Positions 25,736 through 38,175 of a DNA stretch of 64,000 nt are shown in pieces. The DNA lies in contig NCSJ02000130.1 of assembly GCA_002812745.2 (NCBI GenBank), positions 1 through 64,000 on the forward strand, read 5' to 3'. The notes under the pieces were generated by a model that saw only the letters and a program-made list of their open reading frames with translations, was not told the origin of the DNA and searched no databases. Position 1 is the stretch's first letter. Each line of letters opens with the position of its first letter. This DNA comes from Scytalidium lignicola (Eukaryota; Ascomycota; Leotiomycetes). A program made the position numbers and the translations under genes.

Positions 25736-26152
25736 GATGGTGGTGTTGAATTGAGGTAGTGAATGAGAGATGGCAGCTTTGTCGCGGATCTCGAAGATGT
25801 CGTCTGTGTCGGCTATTCCACTAAGCTTTTCGAGGTTGCTAATTTTTGAGCACGCTTGCGTAGATAATGGCACTAGTAAACCTGGATCGGATCCAATAGT
25901 CTCAGTAACAGTAACATTAAAGCAGTTATGACGGCCTCGCGCTAGCTTGATTTGTGTCTCTAAAAGCAACTCATACTAATTATTTTTGATGATGTGCAAG
26001 TGTAGCGATCAATTGCACACAGTTCCGCAAGATTCCGTTTACACAGAGCGTCTATCCAGTAAGCCATAATAACTCCCATGCCCCCCAACGCCATGAATCC
26101 CCGAGATGCCCATGTTCCGTATCATTGTCCTTCCTTTCCCTTTGATTATTAC
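25736..26152. other. intergenic region, ATP5 promoter and MOB1 3' flank
   Basis: 417 bp between two genes both read on the minus strand. It should contain the ATP5 promoter. No other gene supported. Confidence 0.45.
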
Positions 26153-27112
26153 TCAGTCACTCCGTAACATACTATCGACAAGGTCCCCCAATGGACCCCA
26201 GAAGTCCTTGCCAGTGGCAAGATTGTGCTCGTCAATGAATAGTACATAATGCTTAAAACTCGTATTAAGATGAGCTTCGAGTCCAAGTTCCCGTACAACT
26301 GGATAGTGGTGACAGTATATATGAGCGTATACTCTGTACATTCTTTTGAACACTTGTCTAATCATACTCGGGAACGATTTTGGGAAAGGAACACCTATAT
26401 TGCATTAGTTTTAGGTACCGATCTAAGAGTTAATCGATGCATACCAATCCGGCTTGGAAATACGGACTCATTATCTATATTACCCTGTACCCAAGCCATC
26501 AGATGTTCAATGTATTGAGGCGCAGGCATTTTCGTGGGACGCTTGTAGTTCTCCGAATCCTGCCATAGATACTCAAACCTACATTATGTCAAAAAGAGGT
26601 GCTTTGAAACTGCACGTTGACTTACTCATCTGTTGCCTTCATCTCCGGACACGATTGTGGAGAGCAGAACTCAGTAATGGATCCGTATAACAAGTTTATA
26701 TGGTTGTAGAAATCAACCACTAATCCCATATTAGCCAGTTAAGCAAACCCACGAGACACTTTCTTACTATTCACGGCCAGCCACTCATTCTCATCTTCTC
26801 CTTCTGGCAGCTTCACAATCTTGCGCAAGCTACCACCTCCAAGTGTAGCTTCGGCGTACTGCCTTAATTGATAGCTTGTCGTTCCCTTCGTCGCGTTTCG
26901 TGGTCTGAATTGGTTCCTGGTTCGTTGATTTCTAGAATATGACTTGTGTCAGTAAAACCAATATATCTGGTTTAGGCTGGTTCTTCATCTGTTGGAAAGA
27001 GTTCATGGGTGTGACACAAGGAAGATTGGTTCGGAAATGCAAGGCTGTAGACACCGCACGATGTTTAACGTTAAGAAATATATACTGACACGGTTGTCAT
27101 AAAGGAGGCCAT
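26153..27112 (-). CDS. mob1: Mob1, activator subunit of NDR/LATS kinase (mitotic exit/SIN)
   Basis: Kinase adaptor of 218 residues in five exons: 27090-27112, 26768-26931, 26626-26719, 26445-26578 and 26153-26394. Mob1 binds and activates the Dbf2/Sid2 kinase in mitotic exit and septation. The zinc-binding residues are in place: Cys-x4-Cys in [15 protein letters not shown] and the two His in [15 protein letters not shown]. Further signatures are [35 protein letters not shown] and the C-terminal [20 protein letters not shown] followed by [14 protein letters not shown]. The short 23-nt first exon (MASFMTTV) and the donor gtcagt hide the start. It is divergent from RGP1 with 386 bp between. Confidence 0.95.
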
Positions 27113-27498
27113 CTTGATTTGAGACTGGCGGGCAAAGATAGTGAGTTCAGATATCGTGCGTTCTACCTTTTAGTTGGGTAACTTTTACCTAGAATATCGC
27201 AGATATTCAGTTGATACTTTTGTTTACTTTCTCGTTGGCGGGGGACGGACACTAGCAATTTCCATTAAAGCCTGTTTTATAAGGCAACAAGGCGTCTTAC
27301 CCCAATGACATCCTAGCGCCATTCCCATTGAGCTCTTCCCAGTATTATCTCATACCTTCAGCAAATCCGATCTATTTCCAAATACCCTAGCTATGCAAAG
27401 CGATATATGTGATTTCAATTTGTTGTTACGGCATTGATGACTGGCAACACTGATCTCCTTCGAAGAGAAGGAGTCATTGTCGCCAAGTCATCGACGAC
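27113..27498. promoter_or_regulatory. bidirectional promoter region, MOB1 / RGP1
   Basis: 386 bp separating the two start codons of divergent genes. Contains no gene; the two promoters must share it. Confidence 0.5.
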
Positions 27499-30032
27499 AT
27501 GTCTACTCCACCCAGCAACATTAGAGTTTTTGTTCAATGGAAAGAACAAACTGTGTTTGCCGGAGAAAATATCGAATGTGAGATAATCTTTAAGAATGTT
27601 GCTCCATCTGGGACACCTTCAAAACCCTCCCTGCCACCACCAGGGACAAATGGGCATGTTCCTACTATTGAGAGACAGCGGAAGCAATCAGCCACAACGA
27701 ACAAGAGCCCCAGCAATGCGAGCCTTCGACCTGTCATACCAAGCAGAGGGCATCGTACTACCCTTTCATTGAACGTCCCCTCTGCGCCTGGAAGGCAGCC
27801 GATCGACGCCGGATCTCAGAATGAAGGTCGTCCGAAAGCAGGAGTTAGTGGGACACATAAACGTTCCGTCTCTATCGTGTCAATAGCCGCAAGTGAGAGT
27901 TCTGTTGGAGATGTCGCAAGCCGTGGAGGGAATCCAGAAAGTCCCCGGAGACCAACTAGAGGCCATGCTCGTTCTGCAAGTCTACAGATCATACCACGAA
28001 GAACTGGGGCAAACGGCGGCCCTCTTTCAGGTATATTTACAGCATTAATCTTTAAGAGATATATTGCTAACTACCTACAGCGACAATGGCCCAGAGGGCA
28101 ACGACTCACCCCTCTCCACTATTTGTCTCCTCTTTCCCCCCAGGCCCGACCCACTCTAGGCGTCAGTCAGCAGTTGGAGTACCTGGCAGCCCTGGAGCAG
28201 CGCGTGTACCACCTCACAGACGGAAGGGTTCAACATCGTTTTCTCCAAATTTCAAGTTTCCTCTGTCTGCATCTCCATCCTCAGATTTAAGATCGTTTGA
28301 CCCGTTTAATCCGGACGGAATCGCTCTAGACTCACAAGATTCCAATCGCACACTTTCACCACTTTCGAGAGAGAATATTCCTACAATCTCCGGACAAGCA
28401 GGAACTAGTAGTCCTGCAGCAAGAGTTATTTCTCCAGTTAGCATCGCGGGAACACCGCGAAGTAGTGGCGAGTTTTACTCCCTGAGCAACAACTCAACAG
28501 AGACGTTGGTATCTGAATATGTACCGCAGCAACCAGGACGAATTGTTACTCAAGGAAATCATGCTAGAAGACCTTCAAATTTGTCGGTAGTATATAGTCC
28601 TAGGCAAACCGAAACGCTAATGATGGGTTACGCGCAGCTGCATGGGTCGTTTACTCTAGATGCGTCCTTAATCAGCCAGGCACCTTTTGAAGAGGTGAAG
28701 CGAAAGGGAGCTGTAGGCGGTCAAGGAGGAGGGGTGGTTGGTCTTGAAATTTCCAAAAGACCCAGCAGTTTGCTTCGAGGGTTCGGTTGGAGTAATATTG
28801 GGGAGTCTCTCGGGGGACTCCTCGGGGGTAGTGAATTGAGCAGTATCAAAGATATGCGAGGTATTGCTAATTCAAAGTTGATACCTCTTTTAGCGACACC
28901 TCAGTCAATACTATTCGTCGATCTACGGCTCTCTCCCGGGGAAAGCAGGAGATATAAATATTCCTTCAAGTTACCTAGGGGTCTACCTCCAAGTCATCGT
29001 GGGAGAGTTATTAAGATCTCATATAAGCTTATCATAGGGATTCAAAGGCCAGGGGGTGCTAAAGAACAACAACTAAGATCTGTCGATATACCTTTCCGGG
29101 TGCTTGGAAGTGTGAATAGCTATGGAGAACTTCTTGGGCATGATCTCATGTCCCCTTATATTATTCTGCGAGACCAAGCTGAAGTCCAAAGCTTGGATGC
29201 ACCATCATCTGCAATATCAGATCAGCCAAAGAGAATAGACTCAAAAACACTGTCAAAATCCAAAACATCAACTTTTGAAGACTTTCTTACCTATGTGGAC
29301 GAATTGGTTGCAAGACCGCGCCAGAATTCGAGCCTAGGTCTATTGTCGCCAACAGAGGCGCCACGATCTCGACGGCAGTCAACGATTGAAGAACCTACCA
29401 GTGCAAGAGAGGCAATTGATTTGGCAATTTTACGAAGTAATATGGCCAACGAATCACGACAAAGCGCGAATAGATTTGAAATTGCGCGCGGCGGCAAACG
29501 TGTTGCTGTAGTTATGCTTGCTCGACCCTCATATCGTCTAGGCGAGACTATAACTGCAGCTATCGATTTCACGGATGCCGATATACCATGTTACGCAATC
29601 CATGCATCATTAGAGACGTCGGAGAGAGTAGACTCAACGATTGCATTGCGTTCAGAGTCTAGTATTCTGCGAGCGACTCGTAAGACTCATGTCTCACATT
29701 CAGAATCAGCACTTTTTGCCAGGAGAGTCGTCTTTTCCCCTACGATACCTATATCAGCGACCCCTGAATTCATCACTAGCGGCGTAAGTCTGGATTGGCG
29801 AATTAGGATAGAATTTGTGACGCCACGACTTTCTCATAATGAAAACGAAATCAACAAAGGTGCTACAGATCTCCTCGAGGAAATATCGCGTGACGACAGA
29901 GGATCTCTTTTTGTGGCTGCGGAAGGACTTGACTGTGAAAGTTTTGAAATTGCGGTTCCTCTGAGGGTGTATGGCGCTTTAGGAGGGAGCTCGGATCGCG
30001 ATGAGAACTTATTAGATGGAATTATTGTATAG
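27499..30032 (+). CDS. RGP1: Rgp1, subunit of the Rab6/Ypt6 guanine nucleotide exchange factor
   Basis: Protein of 827 residues with exons 27499-28030 and 28081-30032. It opens with an arrestin-like strand set (IRVFVQWKEQTVFAGENIEC), followed by a long Ser/Pro/Arg-rich disordered insert (about residues 35-330) and then the Rgp1 core: TETLMMGYAQLHGSFTLDAS, LRLSPGESRRYKYSFKLPRG, GRVIKISYKLIIGIQRPG, ARPSYRLGETITAAIDFTDA and SLDWRIRIEFVTPR. In yeast and animals Rgp1 pairs with Ric1 to activate Ypt6/Rab6 for endosome-to-Golgi transport. Assignment rests on the core; the insert is normal for filamentous fungi. An N at 30089 lies downstream. Confidence 0.87.
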
Positions 30033-30392
30033 ATATAGTGTTAGGGAACATATGATGGCGTTTGGCAGTTGGATATGGGAGACTTGAANATTTTTTTTGC
30101 TTCTAGATTTTTTTTTGGAAGCAGCATTGAGTATAGAAGAATTCGATTTAAGTGATTATAATACTCGCAGTGTCTTAAGGTAAGAATGTACATCTAACAT
30201 CCAATAGCTCCCTTGTTTCTATTATTACCGTAGTCCGTACGGAGTAAGCATTCTCAAATAATTGGAGCTGGCACTTGTCACCTTATATATAAGGCGCAAA
30301 GGAAATGACGCTAAGGAAATGTCCCTGAGATATTTCTTTCTCGAGATTTCGAGATTTCGTTAACCTAAGCACGAGACAATCATCCTTTAACC
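30033..30392. other. intergenic region between RGP1 and MGE1
   Basis: 360 bp of tandem spacing. Contains gtccgtacggagtaag (about 30233-30247), a copy of the recurrent near-palindrome, and a small direct repeat (gagatttc gagatttc) near 30343-30358. MGE1 promoter expected here. Confidence 0.45.
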
Positions 30393-31183
30393 ATGATCCA
30401 GAGAACACTATTAAGACAATGCCGAGGAATGACCTCGAACATGCGGGCGAGACCCCAAAGTCTTCTCGCTAGACCACAATTTGTCTCGAATCGCATAGCT
30501 CACCCTCTGGCGTGGCGACCGGCTCTTGCATCGAGAGGTTATGCTACTGAACCGGAAGCAAAGAACGCGGAAGCCAAGAATGGAGAAGCGAATGAAGCTG
30601 AAGATCCTCTGAAGAAGGAGCTGGATCAGATGAACAAGGAAATCATCGAACTGAAGGTTCGTCATAAACTTTTGTCGATTCAACCGTCGCATTCAACTAT
30701 CCTAGACCGCAGCTAACCTTCATGTTTTTACAGGATAGATATCTTCGCTCAGTAGCCGAGTACAGAAACCTCCAGGAACGTACTAAACGGGATATGCAGG
30801 CAGCAAAAGATTTTGCCATCCAGAAATTCGCCAAGGATTTGGTTGAAAGTGTCGACAATCTTGACCGAGCCCTTGCGATGGTTCCAGAGGAGAGGCTGAA
30901 ATCTTCTGAGAAGACTGAACATCTCCAAGACCTAGTATCTCTGTACGAAGGATTGAAGATGACGGAGAATATTCTCATGCAAACCTTGAAGAAGCATGGT
31001 TTGGAACGATTTGACCCCAGCGTTGATGGAGAGAAGTTCAATCCTAACGAACATGAGGCAACGTTTATGACACCTATGGCTGACAAGGAAGATAACACTG
31101 TGTTCCACACGCAACAAAAGGGCTTCAAGCTTAATGGACGGATACTAAGGGCTGCTAAGGTCGGCGTTGTAAAGAACCAATAG
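30393..31183 (+). CDS. mge1: mitochondrial GrpE homologue, Hsp70 nucleotide exchange factor
   Basis: Nucleotide exchange factor of 237 residues for matrix Hsp70, acting in protein import and folding. Exons are 30393-30656 and 30734-31183. An Arg-rich presequence (to about residue 52, ending ASRGYATEPE) precedes the GrpE coiled coil (EDPLKKELDQMNKEIIELKD) and the family core RYLRSVAEYRNLQERTKRDM, KFAKDLVESVDNLDRAL, and the beta wing FDPSVDGEKFNPNEHEATFM with GFKLNGRILRAAKVGVVKN at the end. Length is normal. Confidence 0.96.
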
Positions 31184-31624
31184 ATATGAACTTTGGGATT
31201 GTAGGGGCATATTTGTATGAGTAAAGGTTTGATTTGAAAGATGGCGTTTGAACTACTGTTACATATATCACCGCTCCTCTCCTTGGCGGTACGATGGAGT
31301 TCACATTGTATATTATCACGCATCATGCATTATTAGCGGGTGTAGTAATGTATCAAAAAAGTAATGTATGCAATGACTTTTATTTATGATTACTTCCAAG
31401 AAGCTGATTATTCAAGGATCTGTATCATTCCATTAATGTTCCTCAAAAGTCCTGCTCCGTTTCTATACTTTCTATAGTAGAAGCCTAAGAATCCATTACC
31501 AGACACACCTGAAGAATTTGGCTTATGAGCTCCTTAACCATCAACCGTATATGGGATGGCAAGGATAGTCTTGAGCTAGGGCATGTTCTCCAATATGCTC
31601 TAGCAGCCTCAAAACCATCTTATA
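31184..31624. other. convergent 3' region, MGE1 / hypothetical gene
   Basis: 441 bp between converging genes, AT-rich, without a supportable gene. A 69-codon frame from 31525 overlaps the neighbour's end and is not convincing. Confidence 0.45.
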
Positions 31625-33446
31625 TTAAAAGGAGCGTGCCATTCGTGAAGGAATCAGGCCTGGAATCTCGTCAATACTGCGATGGCCGAGCCGATGCAGC
31701 AAGGTTTCCTGCTCTTGTTCCTTCTCCCGAATAGCCTTCAGCTCTTTTTCTATATCCTCATCAATCGCGTCTCCCATTGCAACAGTTCGGCTGGTAGCTA
31801 AAGTATCTCTCTCGACACGCTCCTTCAAGTAGCGGAAATACTGCTTCTTTTGGGCCCAGCATTGTTTAAGAAAATAATTTTCCTTCTCAAGTTGGCTCTT
31901 GCGCACTTGCAATTCTTCGTGTCGATTATACTTGGTCATAAAATCGGAAACTGCAACTTTGCGTTTCTCTTGGAGACTCCACAGTCCATCCTTAATCTCG
32001 CACCACGCATTGGGGTATTCGTCTGTGTCGAACGCATCGTGAGCTCCTTCCTAAAATGAGAAAACACGTTAGCTGGAAATTGCGGTAAGGAATATGTCCG
32101 ACATACAGAATTGAGAGTCTCTGGTGTCATCGAAGTTGTTGAAGTAGCAAGGCTTGGTGGAGAACCAACAAACGCCATTCTGTCTATGTCTTGACTAACT
32201 AGCGGAAGACTTTTAGTAAACTGAACAGGCTTTCTCATTGCATCAACACCTGTTTGAATGTTAATATTGGACACCTATATCAAGGCCTAGGTAACCTATA
32301 CCTTGAGCACTCATCAATGGGCTTGGAGAGGGGTCCAGCTCATAATATCCAGTGTAGGAGCTTCCTGTTTCTATATCAAACTGAGGTTTGACCTTTATAT
32401 CAGCAGGTTTTAGCTTTGTTCCGTCATCTTCCTTCTTCTCTGGTCGTGCCCAATCTTGCTGCTCTTGTTGCTGTTGTATTATTAGTTCATGTGAACTACC
32501 AAAAATGGCCGGTATGGATTCTCATCCGTAAACTCATACCTGTTCTCCTGCGGTTTCTCCTTTCTCCTCAACAATTTTCTGAGCACCTGTAGCCCAGGCA
32601 GCATATGTAGCTATATCGATGCGAAGGTCACGAGGATCACCTTCATCATCAGATACATAGTCCATGAAATACTGGTACTCTTTCTCCTGTTCCTCTAGAT
32701 TCAAAACTCGAGGACCACGAGTTTGTGTTCCAGGAAGATCATCGTAATCAATCGGCGGGACACCTTTGAGAGCCGTAGAGACGTCTCCCATGCTGTCCGG
32801 ATCTGCCCAGACTCCGTTGATTGGTACGTAGCCATGGTTGGCAAGGCCTTGGTCATCTCTGTAGTCAAGTGCCTTACCTTTAAAGGAACAGCCGCCTTCA
32901 AAATATTGGAACTTTATCTCCGTTTCCTCTAGATCCTTTTGATCATGTTGAGGCTCTATTCCTGATGGCTCATTAATGAGACGACCAGTGTCTGATGCTT
33001 GGGTTGGAGCAGGCATCTTCAAAGCTGATCTTGGATCCCAATAAACAACGTCTCCTTTTTTCCATCTAGTAAAATAGTCAGCTTTGAATTAATTTTAATG
33101 ATAATGCTTGTTATTATTACCCATCCATCATGAATTCCTTAATCACAGGACTAGTAAGTGGTGATTTACGGAGTTCAATGTGATCGTGATCACTATTGCA
33201 CAAGCCGTCGTGTAGTGGATCTGGAAACCGACCCGGTGTAGATTTCATAGGACCACGCATGTGAGAATAAGTTGAAATCATGGAAGGTGTCACTGGGACA
33301 TAGGATTCAAGAGGAACTTCACTCTTTTGAGACACTTTTGGAGAATTGAAAGGTGCCGTGTTATCAGAGGGAGGAGGTGTTCCGTTGTCAGTTAAAGTGC
33401 GCGACTCGGTGGCCGAAAAATAAAGCTGATCAGAAGAGTCTTCCAT
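31625..33446 (-). CDS. hypothetical protein with C-terminal coiled coil
   Basis: Not recognised. The five-exon model (33121-33446, 32540-33065, 32302-32470, 32107-32249, 31625-32050) gives 529 residues with all junctions in phase, which supports a real gene. The N-terminal 100 residues are Ser/Pro/Thr-rich and look disordered. A better-ordered central region starts at FMMDGWKKGDVVYWDPRSAL and contains IKFQYFEGGCSFKGKALDYR, GYVPINGVWADPDSMGDVST and YQYFMDYVSDDEGDPRDLRI. A Gln/Glu-rich linker follows. The C-terminal 140 residues form a long charged helix (HEELQVRKSQLEKENYFLKQ, QQ/KK and IEKELKAIREKEQEQE), predicted coiled coil. No signal peptide, membrane segment or catalytic motif is seen. It could be a structural or cytoskeletal adaptor, but that is a guess from the coiled coil only. 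Confidence 0.7.
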
Positions 33447-34452
33447 ATTGGCAAAGTGACCTCAACTTGGATCCAAATTGATTGAGACGCTAAATCAAAA
33501 AAAGACAAGACAAACAATCTATAGCAAATCAAATGCCTGAAGCCATGTGAACACTGAGAATCCAAGATGCAAGCTCTATAGATGGGAGTTATTCAATGAA
33601 GACACTCCAAAACTGGTGTCTGAGAATTAATCAGGAAAGTATGAACAATAGATTTTTTCAGACTTCTGAGAACACTTGTGTACCATTATCCATTACAATT
33701 AGTGATAACGCCGAGATGCGGCTTATTGAAGACTTTAAGGAGATTGGCCGTTTTTGGATCAGACCCTCTCTCGAATAGTCTTCAGCCTTACGTGTCCTTC
33801 AGCCTCGCATCACTGGTACGAAGAAATTCCATCTGAAACATAAAGGCCTTATTCAGGAAAGACGTGTCTTTGATTGAGGCTTGATCGTAGCTCTTCTTGC
33901 ATGCATCGTAAGCGATGTGCTCTGCTTGAGATAACGTTTCTACGAACACATGGGGAATGCATGGTATATACTGCGTTTAACCCCTTAAACGTACTTACAG
34001 TACGCTTGGGCTTTGCGTTCAGACACCTTGCAGGTCAAAAGCTGTGTCTGGATACTACCAGAGATAAGAAGCTTCGATATACTGCCGCGTGAGCTAGACG
34101 ATCGAAATAATCGAGGGTTGAACATAAAACTATGCCAATATCAAGAGCAATACTGTACCTATAAGCACTCACAAGTGCATTGAAACGACGTTGGAAGTGA
34201 GGTGTTCAGCAAGGAGGTTAATTAGCCCCTTAAAAGTCAGGCAGTTATCTCCAGAATCCGCCTTTCCCTTTCCAGAACCTCTATAACGCAAACACACTTT
34301 CCACCCAACAAGCACCAAGACCTTCTGGCATAAATAATGGATTTTCACTACAAATGATCATCTTCTACATTTAACAAATCTTTATAGCCCCCCTTCACAT
34401 AAATTCCCAACCTAATATCCCAACTACAAACAAACACACCAAACCTCCAACC
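33447..34452. other. divergent intergenic region
   Basis: About 1 kb between the coiled-coil gene and the small Ser/Lys-rich gene. Two short plus-strand open frames (33596-33778 and 33874-34092) have no recognisable content. Promoters of both neighbours should lie here. Confidence 0.4.
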
Positions 34453-34853
34453 ATGTCCGCATCCACCCCCTCCAGTTCTAAGATGAGGTCGAAAGATAGC
34501 ACGCCCAAAGCTAGCAGCAGCAACAGTCGTCAATCAAAGAAGTACACCCCAGCAATGCAAGACGCACAGGCACGGAATAAAGAGCCATTGCGTGAATCAC
34601 TTGATGACTCTTCTGATGACGATTTAGCTGATCCAAGATACGACCAGTAAGTCGATAGTTATAGCTAGAAGATTGAATTTTACTCTTTATAAAAATTTTA
34701 AAATTTACTCTCTCTTTTCTTCCCACCGTTCTTTCTTTCCATTATTTTCCTTCTTTTTTCAAGCAAAAAAAAGTAAATTTACGCCCTTCATCGGCGCTTC
34801 TTCATTAAAAAAAAAGCAATAAACCACTCGGGAAAAAACAACATATAAATTAC

Positions 34854-34897
<44 letters not shown>

Positions 34898-35251
34898 TTA
34901 AAGCTTCAAAAAACAAGCTAGCTAATACCACAATTTACCCCCATCTAGATTCGGCATGGAGCGGTTCGAATTCATTGAAAAGAGAAGACAAGCCGTCATC
35001 ATACTAGATAACCCAGAGCTGCTCATGATGCAGTCTCTTGTTCGAGGTGATGTATGTAAACCCGATTCTTTCCCATGCTCTCTCTTCTCCTTCTCCTTCT
35101 TTATCTTCCTCCTCCTAATCTCAAGAGGCAGAGCATCCAAGGCACACGACACTATTACACCAAGATAGCGTGTGGATATGATCCGGATTTTGAGACTCCA
35201 GCTAAGAGAGATCATGGTTCGGCGAAGGGCAAATCTTCGTGGCCACGGTGA
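34453..35251 (+). CDS. small hypothetical protein, Ser/Lys-rich N-terminus
   Basis: Not recognised. Three exons, 34453-34646, 34949-35051 and 35132-35251, give 138 residues. The N-terminal 65 residues are low-complexity (Ser, Lys, Asn), ending in an acidic DDSSDDDLADPRYDQ. The C-terminal half looks folded: FGMERFEFIEKRRQAVIILD, NPELLMMQSLVRG, then RHYYTKIACGYDPDFETPAK. Codons join in phase at both introns, and the peptide stretch crossing the first junction (RYDQ-FGMERF) reads naturally, which argues for a real gene. The first intron is 302 nt, long for this genome, and contains a GA microsatellite. Possibly nuclear, from the basic and acidic low-complexity start, but this is inference. Confidence 0.6.
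34858..34895. repeat. (GA)n microsatellite inside an intron
   Basis: About 18 uninterrupted GA units, in the 302-nt first intron of the small Ser/Lys-rich gene. Repeat number probably varies between strains. Confidence 0.9.
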
Positions 35252-35657
35252 GCTTTGATGGATTATGATGTTAAGCTGAGCATTTTTGGAAATGACTATC
35301 AACGACATGACATTATTGGATAGGTTCGTATAGATTGCATAGGCGTTATGGTGTTTTATGATACACTATGCATGGTTTAAGGCAGCTTGCTCTTTGATTG
35401 TATCATATAAAATTGGATCACAATACTTTCGGAACATAAATTGATACGTCATATTCATAATTCTATTTACTGTCATAGATAGCCTAATAAAATGGCTATA
35501 CTTCATCCAATGCTGAGATATAATGTACTACTGCCATGCTAATACCTAACAATTCGACACTAAAATCCATTCCAAAGCCAAAAAAAAAATTCATTATTTG
35601 CAGATTATGACCCTCCTAACGCCGTACAGAAGATAGATAACTATCAAAGATATTCCA
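35252..35657. other. convergent 3' region
   Basis: 406 bp, AT-rich, between converging genes. Nothing else seen. Confidence 0.5.
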
Positions 35658-38175
35658 TCATCTATATCGAACACTCGGCCCTGTCCAAATCGGCTGCGCG
35701 ATCTGTGGCGGTGGTACCCATCGTCCATTATCCCAGTAGCCTCCTGTTGGCGCCGGAGGAGCATTTCCAGGGATCCACTGTGAAGGAGGCCCATTCCATC
35801 CTCGTGGCGGGCCTGCTTTGTACTGTGCAATCCTTCTCTTCTTTCTATAGTGGCTGATGCAACAAGATAGTATGATCAATATCAACAGGCCACCAATGAC
35901 GCTTGCAAGTGCAATGACGAGAGTCTTATGACTACTGATCCAACTATTAATTTCCTTGGCTACTGAAGAACCGTTACACTGGCCGTTATTACATTTCCCA
36001 CCACCTTGGCAGGGTGTTCCATCGAGGAAGTTCTGCTGTAGACTGTAACATACGTTGGAACCAAACTCCGGTGAGGCACAAGAAATTTGGCAGCCATTGG
36101 AAGAGCAAGCGTAGGTATCGTTTCCTTGGGTGTAGGAACCCATTAGGGCCTTACACTGGAGATCACGGGATGTGCATTGTCCTGAGGCACAATGGAGCGA
36201 GCTCGAATTGCCGCATGATGTTCCTGGAACAAAGTTAGCTAAATGATTACTTCATCCGTGGTTACGAAAGTGTCCTCCTTACCATCTGGTGCCGTCAGAT
36301 CAACAGGACAACTTGCAGCTGTGCCACTGCACACCTCCTCAGGATCACAAGAACCCGTGCTAGCTCGACATACAGTGCCATTGGAAGCAAATTGACATTG
36401 GCTTGAGCAGCAATCCTCGTTGCTAGGGTCGCATACTGCGGATCCGACGAACTTGCAGGTAGTAGCATCACAGCAGCTGTTGCTTCCACAGCCAGCTTCT
36501 CCACCACAATCACAGTCTTCTCCAGGTTCAACAATTCCATTACCACATTGACTTCCTGTAACAGTAGAAACATCTCTGTTTGCCGTCAAGCATTTTGTGT
36601 TGACCGAGTTGCCTCCCATGGCAGAGCAGATATTACCAACTGAGCAAGGGGAGAACATCTGGATATTTGGACCAGTGCTAGGGTTCATGATATATCGGCC
36701 GCCTGCATCACACGTCGTTGAACTCAGGGGGCAGCACTGTTGAGCAGCAACCAAAGTTGCATTCGCACAAACTGAGGCATCGCAATCATGGACAGCGCCA
36801 AAGGTATGTCCACTCTCGTGAGCAACAACTAGCCACTCTGTACTCGTTCTCACAACCACGTTTGTACCACTGACAGTTTCATTTCCTGTTGCCGTAGCAG
36901 CGACCTGTGCAGTATTAACACAAGCCTGACCCAACCACGACAATCCTACAGCACTTCCATCTGCGCAAGTGCTGAGTAGTGTCCAATAGGCATTATTATC
37001 AGGGCGCGCACCGCGCCATCCAGAAAACAGATTAAGACGGTCTGTGATACCGACGTTGTCGCCACATCCTACATTCCAGGGAGCACCAGATGAGGCTACG
37101 GCAGGGCATTCTGGGTCGCTGACAGTAATGTTCGCGAGACCCAGAGTGATGTTAAAACTATTCTCATACTGAACTGAAGCTGTATTGAAGATGCTGATAA
37201 TATTTTGTTGGGCTGCTGTTTTGTTGCCGTTGAAGGCTTGGGTGTAGGTGCAGTCAGTAGCAACACCAACAAGAGCCACTTTGCGAGAGGTGGGACACCC
37301 AGTAGTAGAACCAATCGTGCTGACCAGATTCGCACCAGCACCATTTCCAGACGTCGTTCCATCAATCTGTCGACTTTCCAAAGATCGGGGAGACATGGCA
37401 CCCCAGAATTTATCCTCCCGCCTGAAGATTCCTTGGTAGACCGGGTGCATCGGATTAAGGTTAAATTCCAATAAATCGGAATTACAGTTAATATCTTCGC
37501 CGACATCTCTCTTAAGCTCGCTGTGCAGGTCACTGAAGTCCGGGGCGATATCCGAGTCTCTCCAGAGAACCATGTACTCTTCACCTGTGTCTTCCAGCTT
37601 CGGGTCCAAAGTGTGTTTAGTTTGCATATAATGCGACTTCATCTGGATATGATGGTGATTTCCGTTTACTCTGAAAGCACCTTCAAACAGTGGTTTTGCG
37701 CCATCCTCGTGAACCATAATCCGTGCCCATCCAACGTTCGTCCATTCCGAGTGTCCATCATGCTGTATCCACGCCTGTCCTTTAAATACTCGATAGTCAG
37801 CCCGGTTGATGTCCTCCGCGGCCCGCACTGATCCATCTGCTCCTAGATGCGATATGGTTGCTCCTTCGGCGATGACATCGTGGTTTGGATCTAGCGTTAA
37901 TTTTATCCTCTGTCGACGGGCATGTAAGTCAAATGTAAGATCGAACTTCGACCAGGCATGGACTCGATGTGACGGCGTATGTATCGTAGGATCGTCCACC
38001 AGGGTTAGATAGGTCAACGGATTCCGTTCCGTGGAATGTGCTAGAGGCCAATGATCAGTTTCGAGAGAGAGAAGGGAGTTGAAGAGAGACTAAGGGACTT
38101 CCTACCGCTTGCGGTGGACCAGAGACATGCGCCGCCGAGCACTGCCGCTGATATTAATCCTGAAAAGAACTTCAT
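35658..38175 (-). CDS. ADAM-type zinc metalloprotease, membrane-anchored
   Basis: Type I membrane protein of 797 residues. Exons are 38106-38175, 36283-38040 and 35658-36223. The signal peptide is MKFFSGLISAAVLGGACLWS. A prodomain (to about residue 230) is followed by the reprolysin (M12B) catalytic domain with the full zinc motif HESGHTFGAVHDC (about residue 430) and a downstream MNPS Met-turn (RYIMNPSTGPNIQMFSPCS). The Cys-rich disintegrin domain starts at CGNGIVEPGEDCDCGGEAG (about 520) and continues CCSSQCQFASNGTVCRAS and a Cys-rich region. One membrane helix (KTLVIALASVIGGLLILIIL, about 705-725) and a Pro/Trp-rich cytosolic tail (GPPRGWNGPPSQWIPGNAPP) end the protein. This is the fungal ADAM architecture, active-site residues intact. 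In the well-studied fungal cases a role in spore wall formation or shedding has been reported; here it is inference. Confidence 0.93.
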
